In this document: piece by piece, positions 32,201 to 38,086 of the stretch
How the letters are laid out: each line of letters opens with the position of its first letter
Numbering within the stretch: position 1 is the first letter of the stretch
DNA from: Legionellaceae bacterium
GTDB lineage: Bacteria > Pseudomonadota > Gammaproteobacteria > Legionellales > Legionellaceae
Length of the DNA: 45,198 nucleotides
Direction: 5' to 3'
Assembly: GCA_030157805.1 (NCBI GenBank)
Contig: JAOAUB010000055.1
Coordinates: 1-45,198, forward strand
Made by a program: the position numbers and the translations under genes
Notes under the pieces: generated by a model
The model's input: only the letters and a program-made list of their open reading frames with translations
What the model was told of the DNA's origin: nothing
Database searches by the model: none

Positions 32201-33667
32201 GCATTAGCGAAACAGGGTCGAGATGTTGTGAAAACAATTCTTTGGAGCGGTAATCAAGCGTTGATTGATGCCTTGGCCAAAGCCCAAAAAGAGCATTTTG
32301 TCGCGTTAACAAATCATCAAGGTCAGTTTGAGGCTCAAAAGAGCCGCTATCTGAATCTTATGATGCCGGAATGGCAACAAAGTTTACCTCAAGAAACGAC
32401 AGCATGGAAAAAAGATTCATTTGCGACTTGGTGGAAGGGTGAAGAAAACACGTCTGCGCACGAAGCGATGCGCGCACAAGCCGTGAAATGGCTAAGCGAT
32501 TATCAAGGTAAATGGTGGTCGGTGAGTCGTGATCGTAAGGAGGTTGCCCGGCAATTGCTTCAAAAATTAAATTCTGACACGACAAGGCCTCAGGATATTT
32601 TGTTGCACCTGACGCTCGCACGCACACAACTTTTGGCGAATGATGCTCGGCATCAACGCAGCATGGCTGATGGTATTGAGGGGCGTTTGTATCAATTTTT
32701 GAATGATCTTGAAACCCGAGTTGTTGCGGCTACCGATGCGGCTACCTTAGACGATGACGTTCAACGTAAGTTCAGTGATATTCACGTGGTCCTTGAGCGC
32801 TTTAAAAGCTTGCCTCGATTCAAGGCTCTTAAGCCCGCTTTTCAGAAAGTGATTGATGCTATCAGTGACCAGAATCAATCGATAGACACTAAATATCAAG
32901 TTATTTCTGCATTCTTTAAAAATATTGCGTTGATGATGCAAGGTGATGAACAATTTCAACACGACGATTGGTGCTCTTTATACACGTATTGCCAACAGCA
33001 GGACATGCAATTAGTGAATTATTTTGCGCAGTCTGATCAATTGAGCAAAATTAATCAGAAAGGATCCGTTCAAGTTTATCGTGCGGCTTGTGCTGCGGTT
33101 TTGAATGTTATTAAGCATACACGAGCCACGGAGCCACGGCGTGCTCAGCTGAACCTTCCTTGCGATAAAATGCGTTATCGTGATGGCGATGTTTCATTCG
33201 TAAATTCATTGAAGGGAGAGCAAGATTATTTATTCTTTCGGCAATTCAACACAACAACGCGATACACACAATTATTATCGACCATTGAGCAATCCATTGT
33301 CGAGCGGTCTTTTGATCCGGCCATTGAGGTCTCTTTTGATAAAGTTACTTTAAATCAAAGCGAGCGTTTTAAATCTGGTTTTAGTCTGACGGTGGACATG
33401 CGGATCACAGGAAAACCAACACAGATTCGGTATGATATCGACTCTAAAACAGGAATGGTCTATTGTGATAATGCGTCGCTGGCCGGGCTGGATATCGTTC
33501 AGGCAGAGCCATCCCTGGGCAGTGATGGTCTACTTAATAAAATACAAGATCTTGGTGCTCAATACACCGTCCTTGAGCAACAGTCAGACGCTCTTCAGAA
33601 AGAAACAGAGCTAGTTATAGAACAAGCTGATCAAGAATCAGCAAAACAAACAAGTTATACTAAATAA
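23219..33667 (+). CDS. giant protein (3482 aa): Ulp1/C48-like protease domain plus SecA-like ATPase motor
   Basis: A single intact frame. Starts possible at GTG 23219, ATG 23222 and ATG 23225; GGGG seven bases before 23225 favours the last. Residues 204-420: Ulp1/C48-like cysteine protease, with WLTDLDI at 204-210, NHW (H276), YTDEL (D299) and Q355-x5-C361-G. Residues about 480-830: degenerate leucine-rich-like repeats. Residues 844-858: a Gln-rich run. Residues about 860-2180: helical, unrecognised. Residues about 2184-2720: SecA-type DEAD motor with TGEGKS (2209-2214), DEVD (2307-2310), SGT (2505-2507), DRGTD (2658-2662) and GRAGRQG (2697-2703). Residues 2720-3482: helical, charged, ending in a Glu-rich coiled coil. 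No signal peptide or membrane segment. No SecA C-terminal zinc motif. Likely a large effector or toxin; function inferred. Confidence 0.9.
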   Translation: MMMVYFFNDADSTRLTERTRVLMQRMIKLRVAVDNDRISREQLRQVAVLTTADVQEKSEAFNSNTLDLQVPVNDAFQQLQHIWVDKTPVLMTELAPFIEGLKQFDEAHGDYLSLVTLAVENNETLTLALNDVAIVYEQYIQYLTCQKIPGELDDQYAVSFNLSAAKLAWLQWKKTRPSRFILRQDSFPGLLEKFLAGQLKQNEWLTDLDIQRGLKTLGLTEKGAHVVPFKVSDLGLALHFEREKHRLDDPKIRYTIPLIVNLGEDGHSRIDSRGNHWTRLLVTVDPREPIPKITVKYTDELNLPNASKKQMTETITAALKYYERQGDITSSNSTTYSAFPECEEPVINVIGSGEQRDSFTCGYRALRGVIADLLECGDLTLADNPWYERFMACHDSTSFRNLGYRLLIGQQGLTVDEQAEITRQSAWRDTSFEQGTHEKPLLIKPSLIEGKLLEFAQTSTKTIKNQSKALTADELEKLVEADKMRSSLEQSTVVKSYSDSIEAKVSLNMQDFLRNPEIQAFSNDTLAVQAIFAAIRSNPTITNITLTGIDSLEPTYQKLIYQQLDCLSCQVDVTTSEASSDLALHLSVIQARNELLTALGEEPNKDMSDPWGRLFELMLFTPSGKPRGGVFDFDIASPDSSNVTIISSFSKIGTVAFAKLLEYMADHEDRFSDDQFFCQVLNVTGLISMSGKFDGLQKLKAHLQSSSPFVAFKHLILAVDFKDDVVNELAATLDLLQNSNIEHLEFKQLISSSLSIENLDALIKIVQEKQVKVLLTFSTDKKTDPMFVKKLAELQNAVLANRRVTPVLSPLEPDSTPKAEIKPGKISNAILGRGGLGALDTEVQVQQQQQQQVQQQVQTVIDNDELPDEDEIQEESFSSYASREDLLDCDQFIKQMGPLIENRHPHLSAAQCWDLITGKDANYFKYGIQKMTVLAAKILIDNLQDVQYGLNPDNLPRGFLLQQDDEGKVVLTYTSFNPIINPKESPLTIRFSQPMPEKAWAGDVLQFMTEQKARELYQHLFSKKQTTNPSFEACCSQWFFIKDPAQTIFSGRMRCQILQEFIKGLSQGGEDQAFKINQQIKLLFGDDPDATIIAALSDILYEQNSDILSDFLFSLQQIKTIRGEAFFNDFKCVFIKPSTNLNELTTEASRAAIQKILAFSSAQATWWQSLTRQHSSNLKYAGGSSSGEEENEDISGFFAVSKTPEPGQRWSNLAELTEAFVYFCGQLDEVHPGLALTEYCPLSDVADMRVGLDRLVSTILPHAHDINEQFYESMSGLSLDPLGPFYASRYEGYKLVRSDMMLVLGAISSDLEIEKGALVEQGYCFRINKQNMTNSLAISDTHEKKKAGYLRYLATFNHRASVKTYSDVFNTLTKKIGAGSLDMGLLIVAIFGTGQRGKNFTSEDIDALVDFVNDGVRSRGIITAWQPLRTCSIKPTIAEVVAISQLALKSTSNEPYKRINEILSFVTSFADAADSYIDTLSLLAQNNSGISFDTLHRMLMQTEGINAQESHGDESRFVAEFGFEGARNANSLRAATARLFAVCSSHNINDDNAVQKAQDLYQTVTNCFKKHGEKTTFDLLELLGHIDVSSSELPTLDHLIEIVALLTSETILDYNTLEAEIKRRLPEQCRIQTSQVTVAPVDGGSLQTTITKYMREIRDELHSNQAALDQVLGKGFYDSLATQEGPAVLLSHLKTIAENSSFINGVIQDKIKSVMTKVYDTVLSDGMCRVGANSEQNNNLLRKIIMNKLNHPVKKEGDFKRFALIYPGQINAIDQLFAHLKKINQAWPNSLGHLLHILDDAPLGFYSIELLVKITAVFTTQFDPTKPFPETTFQAFFKFNALNDATQASLNGVVAVLFDEEDEAKQVPRTDRETQLLWELALRYCQTYSDRAVDFTKDLLNLRKDQPQWFARKLQRLSTCANLDTGLNDVKSAFESLSKLDEKLGTMILDFFEGERADEFLHLMKDPEIKTIVQDEHASGVLMIAFKAAERAITNKKPSTLNDLKGVITSLHGLEEAQQRALSSLYQAPRHPDLTQLKTTLESTSLDLNELAASYDRDPSKKRQDSAFFSAQFETDSLAGYLDSLGDLNYNRPLLLSQREELQQWFLYVNAIGHDKPILTRPFELDTTELKPISSMSHGEIQALLHYYRELFNHSQTTQKQRIKAQLECIALLREVMYRGTDKFPRPTQILYLLTAMQQGDDFIAQVQTGEGKSLTAALAAAMAALQGRTVDLCTSSSFLAGEGLHENQGFFDYLGLRAQLIHAGSPRADYQEGAIHYSTMSDMALYRSKRQLEGQTFPANCALIADEVDFLTLDDSTRYRFAMSLDPGSDPYKSPYIWIYEALVQFVDAKKAQNTVMSDADLLSEAQTWLKNGAKTKEQKTQLRSLEGTQAIYQKRLETWLLAAAKTAQLIEQEETKFRVVQLEHPEYGRVAKACILSGGRPNLQAEFSHAIQQFLHVRLRHKYHDDIESKACPNFLVEPEKITVTTLNSKIMMDTYKVRLGMSGTVGSSEEIKEQYAKYGFRFVDIPPFKASNRRDLHPILTNSKYLNDPAREEDDHLRKIVKETLRHVRQQRRGQCSPVLIHCADKVQGEKIAQALQNAIRANPRQYESKLNRDGGVQQYYSSEKPTVQERHDEENAFKNKASQDGMITISTVFDRGTDITPTHERGLYTIQTSVDTEPYSAEDLERSKRQKIGRAGRQGQVGSTRLIVCRSQFADSYSPKQLRQIPETVEGLDQAIRDLNVVRNKTRVVDRKHRESLDDVKQIVFKEFNSWIQQVNQHAKEAPDVGQAMKSQLLQHWSLFLGHMDDYWSKLEHDGGTHDDQLNAIAAFACAEWAKLAPQLETELKTWAKRHGLEISASATMLKFDELVNAVLAKHPMLQRHYIKDTQLRRRVDPNTSADAAYCDVLTIENGTPPTCLSDKMTEAQNRVVKALLQRSKTYLSTSAHRNQLPTTLQMNNTQGAHAVEVQQIMRALLYLRYKAFRNGNYVAHAALAKQGRDVVKTILWSGNQALIDALAKAQKEHFVALTNHQGQFEAQKSRYLNLMMPEWQQSLPQETTAWKKDSFATWWKGEENTSAHEAMRAQAVKWLSDYQGKWWSVSRDRKEVARQLLQKLNSDTTRPQDILLHLTLARTQLLANDARHQRSMADGIEGRLYQFLNDLETRVVAATDAATLDDDVQRKFSDIHVVLERFKSLPRFKALKPAFQKVIDAISDQNQSIDTKYQVISAFFKNIALMMQGDEQFQHDDWCSLYTYCQQQDMQLVNYFAQSDQLSKINQKGSVQVYRAACAAVLNVIKHTRATEPRRAQLNLPCDKMRYRDGDVSFVNSLKGEQDYLFFRQFNTTTRYTQLLSTIEQSIVERSFDPAIEVSFDKVTLNQSERFKSGFSLTVDMRITGKPTQIRYDIDSKTGMVYCDNASLAGLDIVQAEPSLGSDGLLNKIQDLGAQYTVLEQQSDALQKETELVIEQADQESAKQTSYTK
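23828..24480 (+). other. Ulp1/C48-like cysteine protease domain of the giant protein
   Basis: Domain boundaries are approximate. Seen: W204 in NEWLTDLDI (Ulp1 proteases open with a WLxDxxI segment), IPLIVNLGED before NHW (H276-W277), then Asp D299 in VKYTDEL, and GEQRDSFTCGY with Q355 six residues before C361. Ulp1-family enzymes use exactly a His-Trp, Asp, and Gln-x5-Cys-Gly order. The family cleaves SUMO, ubiquitin or NEDD8 conjugates; bacterial members (XopD, SseL, ElaD, ChlaDub) are effectors acting on host proteins. Confidence 0.75.
29768..31380 (+). other. SecA-like DEAD ATPase motor of the giant protein
   Basis: Motifs follow SecA in order: PRPTQILYLLTAM...AQVQTGEGKS, ADEVDFLTLDD, GLGMSGTVGSSEE-like MSGTVGS, STVFDRGTDI, and KIGRAGRQGQVGSTR. 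The Walker A to GRxGRQG distance is about 490 residues, close to SecA. The extra length between DEVD and SGT leaves room for a substrate-binding insertion in the place of SecA's preprotein cross-linking domain. This motor is distinct from the housekeeping SecA, which lacks such flanks. Confidence 0.88.
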
Positions 33668-33705
33668 CCTGAATGCTTTGAATCAATCACACCAAAGGAC
33701 AACGT

Positions 33706-34059
33706 ATGCGCGAATTGAATCAATTAACAGAACAACAAGACAAGGTGAATAAGTTTATAAAGCGGCTTTTGGATTTGAAAGAAATGACAATTTCGAACCT
33801 GATTGCTGTGAGAAAAGAAATTGTCAGCTTGAAACGCCTTGTTCCTAATTACCCTAACAGTGTAGAGATACCACGGAAGCTGAAAAACTGCGATGAAGCC
33901 CTGCAGCGAGGTACGGAAATACTTCGCGGGATTGAAACGCAATTATTCCAGCACCAGCAAAACATGAAAACAATGGAGCGGTTAATTCAACGAGGTGAGC
34001 CTTTGGATTCCGTTAGCGGAGGCGATCAAAACCTCATCGGCAAGACGTTTTGTAAATAA
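33706..34059 (+). CDS. small coiled-coil protein behind the giant gene
   Basis: Unrecognised protein of 117 residues, predicted coiled coil over most of its length (heptad-like Leu/Ile/Val through about residues 5-95, e.g. [20 protein letters not shown]). It follows the giant gene after 38 bases, with AAAGGA before its ATG at 33706, so it is probably co-transcribed and might be a chaperone or partner. The last 26 codons (33982-34059) are antisense to the end of rpiA. That tail ([18 protein letters not shown]) does not look coiled-coil, so the original stop may have been lost or the gene may have been placed here secondarily. No homologue is known to me. Confidence 0.65.
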   Translation: MRELNQLTEQQDKVNKFIKRLLDLKEMTISNLIAVRKEIVSLKRLVPNYPNSVEIPRKLKNCDEALQRGTEILRGIETQLFQHQQNMKTMERLIQRGEPLDSVSGGDQNLIGKTFCK

Positions 34060-34644
34060 ACCACATTCAATGACCCCGGGAATGAGTTGAATGGATTCCT
34101 CCAGTGTTTTTGGGGTTGTTAGTTTAAAATTATAGACATCCAAAATAAGATTGCCATTGTCAGTGACCACACCTTCGCGGTACTCAGGGTCACCGCCCAA
34201 TTTAACTAACTGACGGGCAACAAAGCTACGAGCCATGGGCAAGACTTCAACAGCAATGGGAAAAGCACCTAAATTTTTAACAACTTTGGACTCATCCACA
34301 ATGCAAATAAAACGTGACGCCATGGTGGCCACAATTTTTTCGCGAGTTAATGCGCCGCCACCGCCTTTAATCATTTCGCAGCGGGCGTTCACTTCATCAG
34401 CGCCGTCCACATAAAGGGGTAAATCACTGACCGTATTAGCATCAAGAACAGGGATCCCCAATGCTCTTAAGCGTTGTTCAGTCATGACGGAAGTTGCAAC
34501 ACAGCCATCCAAGCGATGTTTAATTTTTCCTAAAGCTTCAATGAAAAAATTAACCGTGGAGCCTGTTCCCACGCCAATAATCATGTCATCTTCGATGTAA
34601 GCTAAAGCGGCCTGAGCCGCTTGTTCTTTAAGTGCATTGTTCAT
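33982..34644 (-). CDS. rpiA: ribose-5-phosphate isomerase A
   Basis: Interconverts ribose 5-phosphate and ribulose 5-phosphate in the pentose phosphate pathway. From [17 protein letters not shown] it has 220 residues, against 219 in E. coli. Motifs: [40 protein letters not shown] (with the catalytic Glu/Lys region), IVDESKVV and [11 protein letters not shown]. The frame extends to 34692, but those 16 residues overlap the lipoprotein gene and lack homology. It lies 13 bases downstream of that gene, on the same strand. Its 3' end is overlapped by the coiled-coil gene. Confidence 0.97.
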   Translation of the reverse strand: MNNALKEQAAQAALAYIEDDMIIGVGTGSTVNFFIEALGKIKHRLDGCVATSVMTEQRLRALGIPVLDANTVSDLPLYVDGADEVNARCEMIKGGGGALTREKIVATMASRFICIVDESKVVKNLGAFPIAVEVLPMARSFVARQLVKLGGDPEYREGVVTDNGNLILDVYNFKLTTPKTLEESIQLIPGVIECGLFTKRLADEVLIASANGIQRLTSLN

Positions 34645-34657
34645 GGCTTGTTTGACC

Positions 34658-34993
34658 TTATTGATCGACGGTGGGCGCTGTACTCGGTACAACGGGCGCT
34701 TCCACGGTACCTGTGGCAGTTTTCCTTTCGGTGCTCACCGGCGCACTGACGGTGGCGGCAACCGTTCCTGATGGCACGGCGGTGCCTTTGTAGGCAGGTT
34801 TAGCCTTTTCTGCTTGAACATTGACGGGGGCAGATTTGTTCGTCTTTGATTCAGGCGCGGAATAGCTTGATGTATTATCTGAAGGCCGTGATGAATCACC
34901 GAACAAAGCGTTCATGGACTCGCACGCCGTGAGTAACAAGGGTAGGGCAACAACGATGGAGCTTGTTTTTAAGAGCTTAGATGTTTTTTTCAT
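34658..34993 (-). CDS. small Ser/Thr/Pro/Ala-rich lipoprotein
   Basis: A lipoprotein of 111 residues: basic N-terminus, hydrophobic core [10 protein letters not shown] and lipobox LTAC with C24 as the modified residue. The mature part is low-complexity (Ser, Thr, Ala, Pro, Val, Lys), probably disordered, with no domain. The residue after the Cys is Glu, so outer-membrane sorting is expected by the E. coli rule. It is directly upstream of rpiA, probably by chance of operon structure. Function unknown. Confidence 0.75.
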   Translation of the reverse strand: MKKTSKLLKTSSIVVALPLLLTACESMNALFGDSSRPSDNTSSYSAPESKTNKSAPVNVQAEKAKPAYKGTAVPSGTVAATVSAPVSTERKTATGTVEAPVVPSTAPTVDQ

Positions 34994-35191
34994 TTTTTGT
35001 CATCCTTGGACATGGTGAATCAATCTTAATGGTAGCTTGTGCTTAAGCGCTTGTAAATTGATAACCTGAGTTGTCGTGTTGATTTAGTGCGGTTATCTGC
35101 AGACGAGTTGATTAATTTGTTCTCTCTTTGCGTGTTTCATTATCTGTTATTTTCTGTAAAATAGATGCTATTCAAGCAATAAGGAGTAGGC

Positions 35192-36142
35192 ATGATTTAT
35201 GACAATATTCTTGCAACTATAGGCAACACACCCGTTGTCAAGATCAATCATTTAGGTCATGAGCTCGATTGTGAACTTTATGCAAAATGTGAGTTTTTTA
35301 ATCCAGGCGGCTCGGCCAAAGACCGAATTGGTTATCGGATGGTGGTTGATGCGGAAGAGTCAGGTCGGCTTAAGCCCGGAGATACCTTGATTGAACCCAC
35401 TTCAGGCAATACGGGCATTGGCATTGCTTTAGCCGGTGCGGTGCGTGGTTATAAGGTGATTATTACCATGCCTGAAAAAATGAGTCACGAAAAACAAGTT
35501 GTGCTGGAATCCTTAGGGGCCACGATTTATCGTACGCCGACTGCGGCGGCTTCAAGTGATCCTGACAGCCATATTTCGCTTGCCAAACGATTACATCAAG
35601 AAATTCCTAATTCGCACATCTTAGATCAATACGCTAACCCGAGTAATCCTGAAGCGCATTATTTTGGCACAGCTCAAGAAATTATAGATGATTTCGGTAT
35701 GGATTTGCACATGGTGGTGGCCTCGGTGGGAACCGGCGGCACGATTACGGGTATTGCCAAACGTCTCAAAGAATATAATCCCGCCATTCAAATCATTGGC
35801 GTTGATCCTGAAGGATCTATTCTTGGGGGAGGAACGACGGTTGCACCTTATTTGGTGGAAGGCATAGGCTATGATTTTTTCCCTGAGGTTCTTGATAATA
35901 AGTTGATTGATCAGTACATCAAAACCAATGATAAAAATTCATTTTTGATGGCTCGTCGTTTGATTCGAGAGGAGGGCTTACTCATTGGCGGATCCTCAGG
36001 ATCGGCCATGTGGGCGGCATTGCTTGCTGCCAAATCCTTGAAAAAAGGGCAAAAATGCTTGGTTATTTTGCCTGACTCCATTCGTAATTACTTGACTAAG
36101 TTTCCCGACGATCGGTGGATGAAGGAAAATAGTTTTCTTTAG
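35192..36142 (+). CDS. cbs: cystathionine beta-synthase-like PLP enzyme (catalytic core only)
   Basis: Fold-type II PLP enzyme of 316 residues. The Schiff-base Lys is K43 in [10 protein letters not shown]. The phosphate and substrate loops are [11 protein letters not shown] and [12 protein letters not shown]. Two segments, [13 protein letters not shown] and [17 protein letters not shown], are closer to the eukaryotic-type cystathionine beta-synthase core than to CysK/CysM. It lacks the haem-binding N-terminus and the CBS regulatory domains. It would make cystathionine from serine and homocysteine, or cysteine from O-acetylserine; the two are hard to separate by sequence alone. AAGGAG sits six bases before the ATG; TAAAAT at 35157-35162 is a possible -10. 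No cystathionine gamma-lyase gene is adjacent. Confidence 0.88.
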   Translation: MIYDNILATIGNTPVVKINHLGHELDCELYAKCEFFNPGGSAKDRIGYRMVVDAEESGRLKPGDTLIEPTSGNTGIGIALAGAVRGYKVIITMPEKMSHEKQVVLESLGATIYRTPTAAASSDPDSHISLAKRLHQEIPNSHILDQYANPSNPEAHYFGTAQEIIDDFGMDLHMVVASVGTGGTITGIAKRLKEYNPAIQIIGVDPEGSILGGGTTVAPYLVEGIGYDFFPEVLDNKLIDQYIKTNDKNSFLMARRLIREEGLLIGGSSGSAMWAALLAAKSLKKGQKCLVILPDSIRNYLTKFPDDRWMKENSFL

Positions 36143-36170
36143 AGGGAGGATTGACGAGTTTGGCTTATTC

Positions 36171-36863
36171 TTAGGGTAAGCTCGTCAAAAAAAGCGTTGC
36201 AATGCGCTCTAACGAAGCGGGCTTCTGCAATAACGCTTGGTTACTTTCAAGTTCCATTCCTAAATAAGCCTCGGGTGAAAATTTTTTTCGTAAGGCGGTG
36301 GTGAAACCATCACTGGCACCACGATAGGGTGAGTTCAAGCGAATTCTTAACTCCGGAGCTTGTTTTTTTAAGCGGATTTTCCACTGTTGCGCTAATATTT
36401 TTTCGGACGGTCTTTGGGGGTCATAAAGCAAACCAAGATCCACCTCTCGACGGATCCCATGAAGTTCTGGGGTAAAACTATGGATTGAGAGGTGAATCAC
36501 GTGATGTTGATGATTTACTTCTGTTTGAATCCATTGTTCAACAATCTCACGATAAGGCAAATAGTATTGTGTGATGATGTCTTGTTTGATTGATGCGGCT
36601 AAGGGTTTGGTGATTTCCGAGAAACAAGTTGGGTGCGTTAAGCTGCGATTACAATCAATCAGTAGACGGCTCGTGGTTGCCGCAATGAGTTGAACATTCC
36701 ATGATTGAGCGAGAATTTGCGCTATTGCCAAAGCGCCCGCATCGACCCCGCGATGGGAAGTCAGCAGATTGTGATGTTGAGCAAATAAATTGTGATAGGC
36801 TGGTGGAATGTGATTCACCGCATGTTCGCACGTGATGAGTAGGACTGATTTTTTAAAATTCAT
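36171..36863 (-). CDS. N-formylglutamate amidohydrolase-family hydrolase
   Basis: Zinc hydrolase of 230 residues with the FGase family pattern: CEHAVNHIPPAY at the N-terminus (HAVN with a metal His), HRGVDAGALAIAQ, SRLLIDCNRS, VIHLSIHSFTP and DLGLLYDP, then the C-terminal GMELESNQALL. Classical members hydrolyse N-formyl-L-glutamate in histidine breakdown. Here no hut genes are present. Instead the gene overlaps a GCS2-type ligase by four bases (36860-36863) and follows an ATP-grasp ligase, a context typical of a peptide/amide pathway where it would trim or recycle the product. Confidence 0.88.
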   Translation of the reverse strand: MNFKKSVLLITCEHAVNHIPPAYHNLFAQHHNLLTSHRGVDAGALAIAQILAQSWNVQLIAATTSRLLIDCNRSLTHPTCFSEITKPLAASIKQDIITQYYLPYREIVEQWIQTEVNHQHHVIHLSIHSFTPELHGIRREVDLGLLYDPQRPSEKILAQQWKIRLKKQAPELRIRLNSPYRGASDGFTTALRKKFSPEAYLGMELESNQALLQKPASLERIATLFLTSLP

Positions 36864-38086
36864 TTTTGGCCGGTAAATTGTTTATTTTCAAGCAAGCAAT
36901 CGCTTAATTGGCGGTAGAGTCTGGCGAGCGTTGGGTGTTGATAATCGCCATTGACTGCCGATAGTAAGCGCTCACTGAGATTGCCTTGGCTCAACATGGT
37001 TTCTAGCGCTTTTTGACTGACGTTATCGAGGGAGCTGCTCACGCGTTCAATCAGTTTTGTCCACGCGTCACGAGCGTTTTTAACGCTTGCGGGAAGTTGC
37101 CATTGAGTTTTAAGTTCGGGATAGTCAATGGGTGTGCTTAATCCATCGCGTAGATTGTTTTCATAGAGCAGCTTAAGCGGCATGGAGGGGCAGGGATGTT
37201 CAAGAAAATAATGTGAATGTTCAATCCATTGTTTTAAAATCGCAACAATCGCAAAAGCAATGGCGAGATCAGCATGGACACATTCTTGGGAGTCCAGGAT
37301 ACGAATCTCAATCGCACCATCATTAAATTTGGGAATGGCGCCACGCGAGTTCAGCCATTCATGCTGTAAAATGCCGTTCGGATCGTGGGGGCGAATGGCG
37401 TCATACATTGGGCGTAAGATTTTTTCATGGTATTCGGCCGTTGAGTGAATGACTTCAGGAATAATATCGCCGCTAATGGAGGGGATCCGTTGTTGATTGA
37501 TGCCATAAAAATGCAGGCGCGTGTCGTTGAACCCCGTATAGCGGCTGTCAAGAAAGGGCGTACTTGCCGCAAGGGCGGGTAATAAAGGCATTAAGAGGCG
37601 AATCGCTGCGTGCAGTTGAAAGAATTCCGTGTCACTGGCGAAGGGTAAATTCACATGCATGCTTTGTAGATTGGACCAGCCATGCCCTTGGCAGTTGAAA
37701 ATCGTGTCAAATTGTTGATAAATAGCCTTGTTTCCGTGCGGCCAACGCCTCGTCTCGGTATGGGGATTCATCCAGGGGTGAGCTCCCGTGGGGAGTAGTA
37801 ATAAATTATGCTGATTTAATAACGGTTGGAGCTGTGCAATAGCCTGTTGAAATTGGCTTACTAGCGAGGCATTGATAGGCTTGGGGCCATTGTTTTTTAA
37901 TTCAAGGACATGAAGAACGAGCTCATTGCTCACTGCAATGTCGCCCAGGATGGCCTCATTACACAGCTGGCCAGCCAGTTTGGTCAAAATCAAATCACTT
38001 ACGGGACGGATATCTAAGGTATCACTGTCAACCAACATGTATTCAATTTCAAGACCAATGACTGAAAAAAGTGAATATTTAGACAT
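36860..38086 (-). CDS. GCS2-type carboxylate-amine ligase (YbdK/glutamate-cysteine ligase family 2)
   Basis: ATP-dependent ligase of 408 residues with the glutamine-synthetase-like fold. Visible: IGLEIEYMLVD at the N-terminus (metal-binding Glu pair), VLELKNNGP, LLPTGAHPWMNPHTETRRWPHG, GHGWSNLQSMHVNLPF, and the late Arg/Glu strand GAIEIRILDSQE. Family members join an amino acid amine to the gamma-carboxylate of glutamate, though YbdK itself has weak glutamate-cysteine ligase activity. It overlaps the upstream ATP-grasp gene by eight bases and the downstream hydrolase by four, so the three are translationally coupled. The product is unknown. Confidence 0.88.
   Translation of the reverse strand: MSKYSLFSVIGLEIEYMLVDSDTLDIRPVSDLILTKLAGQLCNEAILGDIAVSNELVLHVLELKNNGPKPINASLVSQFQQAIAQLQPLLNQHNLLLLPTGAHPWMNPHTETRRWPHGNKAIYQQFDTIFNCQGHGWSNLQSMHVNLPFASDTEFFQLHAAIRLLMPLLPALAASTPFLDSRYTGFNDTRLHFYGINQQRIPSISGDIIPEVIHSTAEYHEKILRPMYDAIRPHDPNGILQHEWLNSRGAIPKFNDGAIEIRILDSQECVHADLAIAFAIVAILKQWIEHSHYFLEHPCPSMPLKLLYENNLRDGLSTPIDYPELKTQWQLPASVKNARDAWTKLIERVSSSLDNVSQKALETMLSQGNLSERLLSAVNGDYQHPTLARLYRQLSDCLLENKQFTGQK

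Noticed and set aside
24000..33600. Minus-strand and shifted-frame ORFs of 60-100 codons inside the giant gene
   Set aside because: They are shadows of a long intact frame, without ribosome sites or recognisable proteins.
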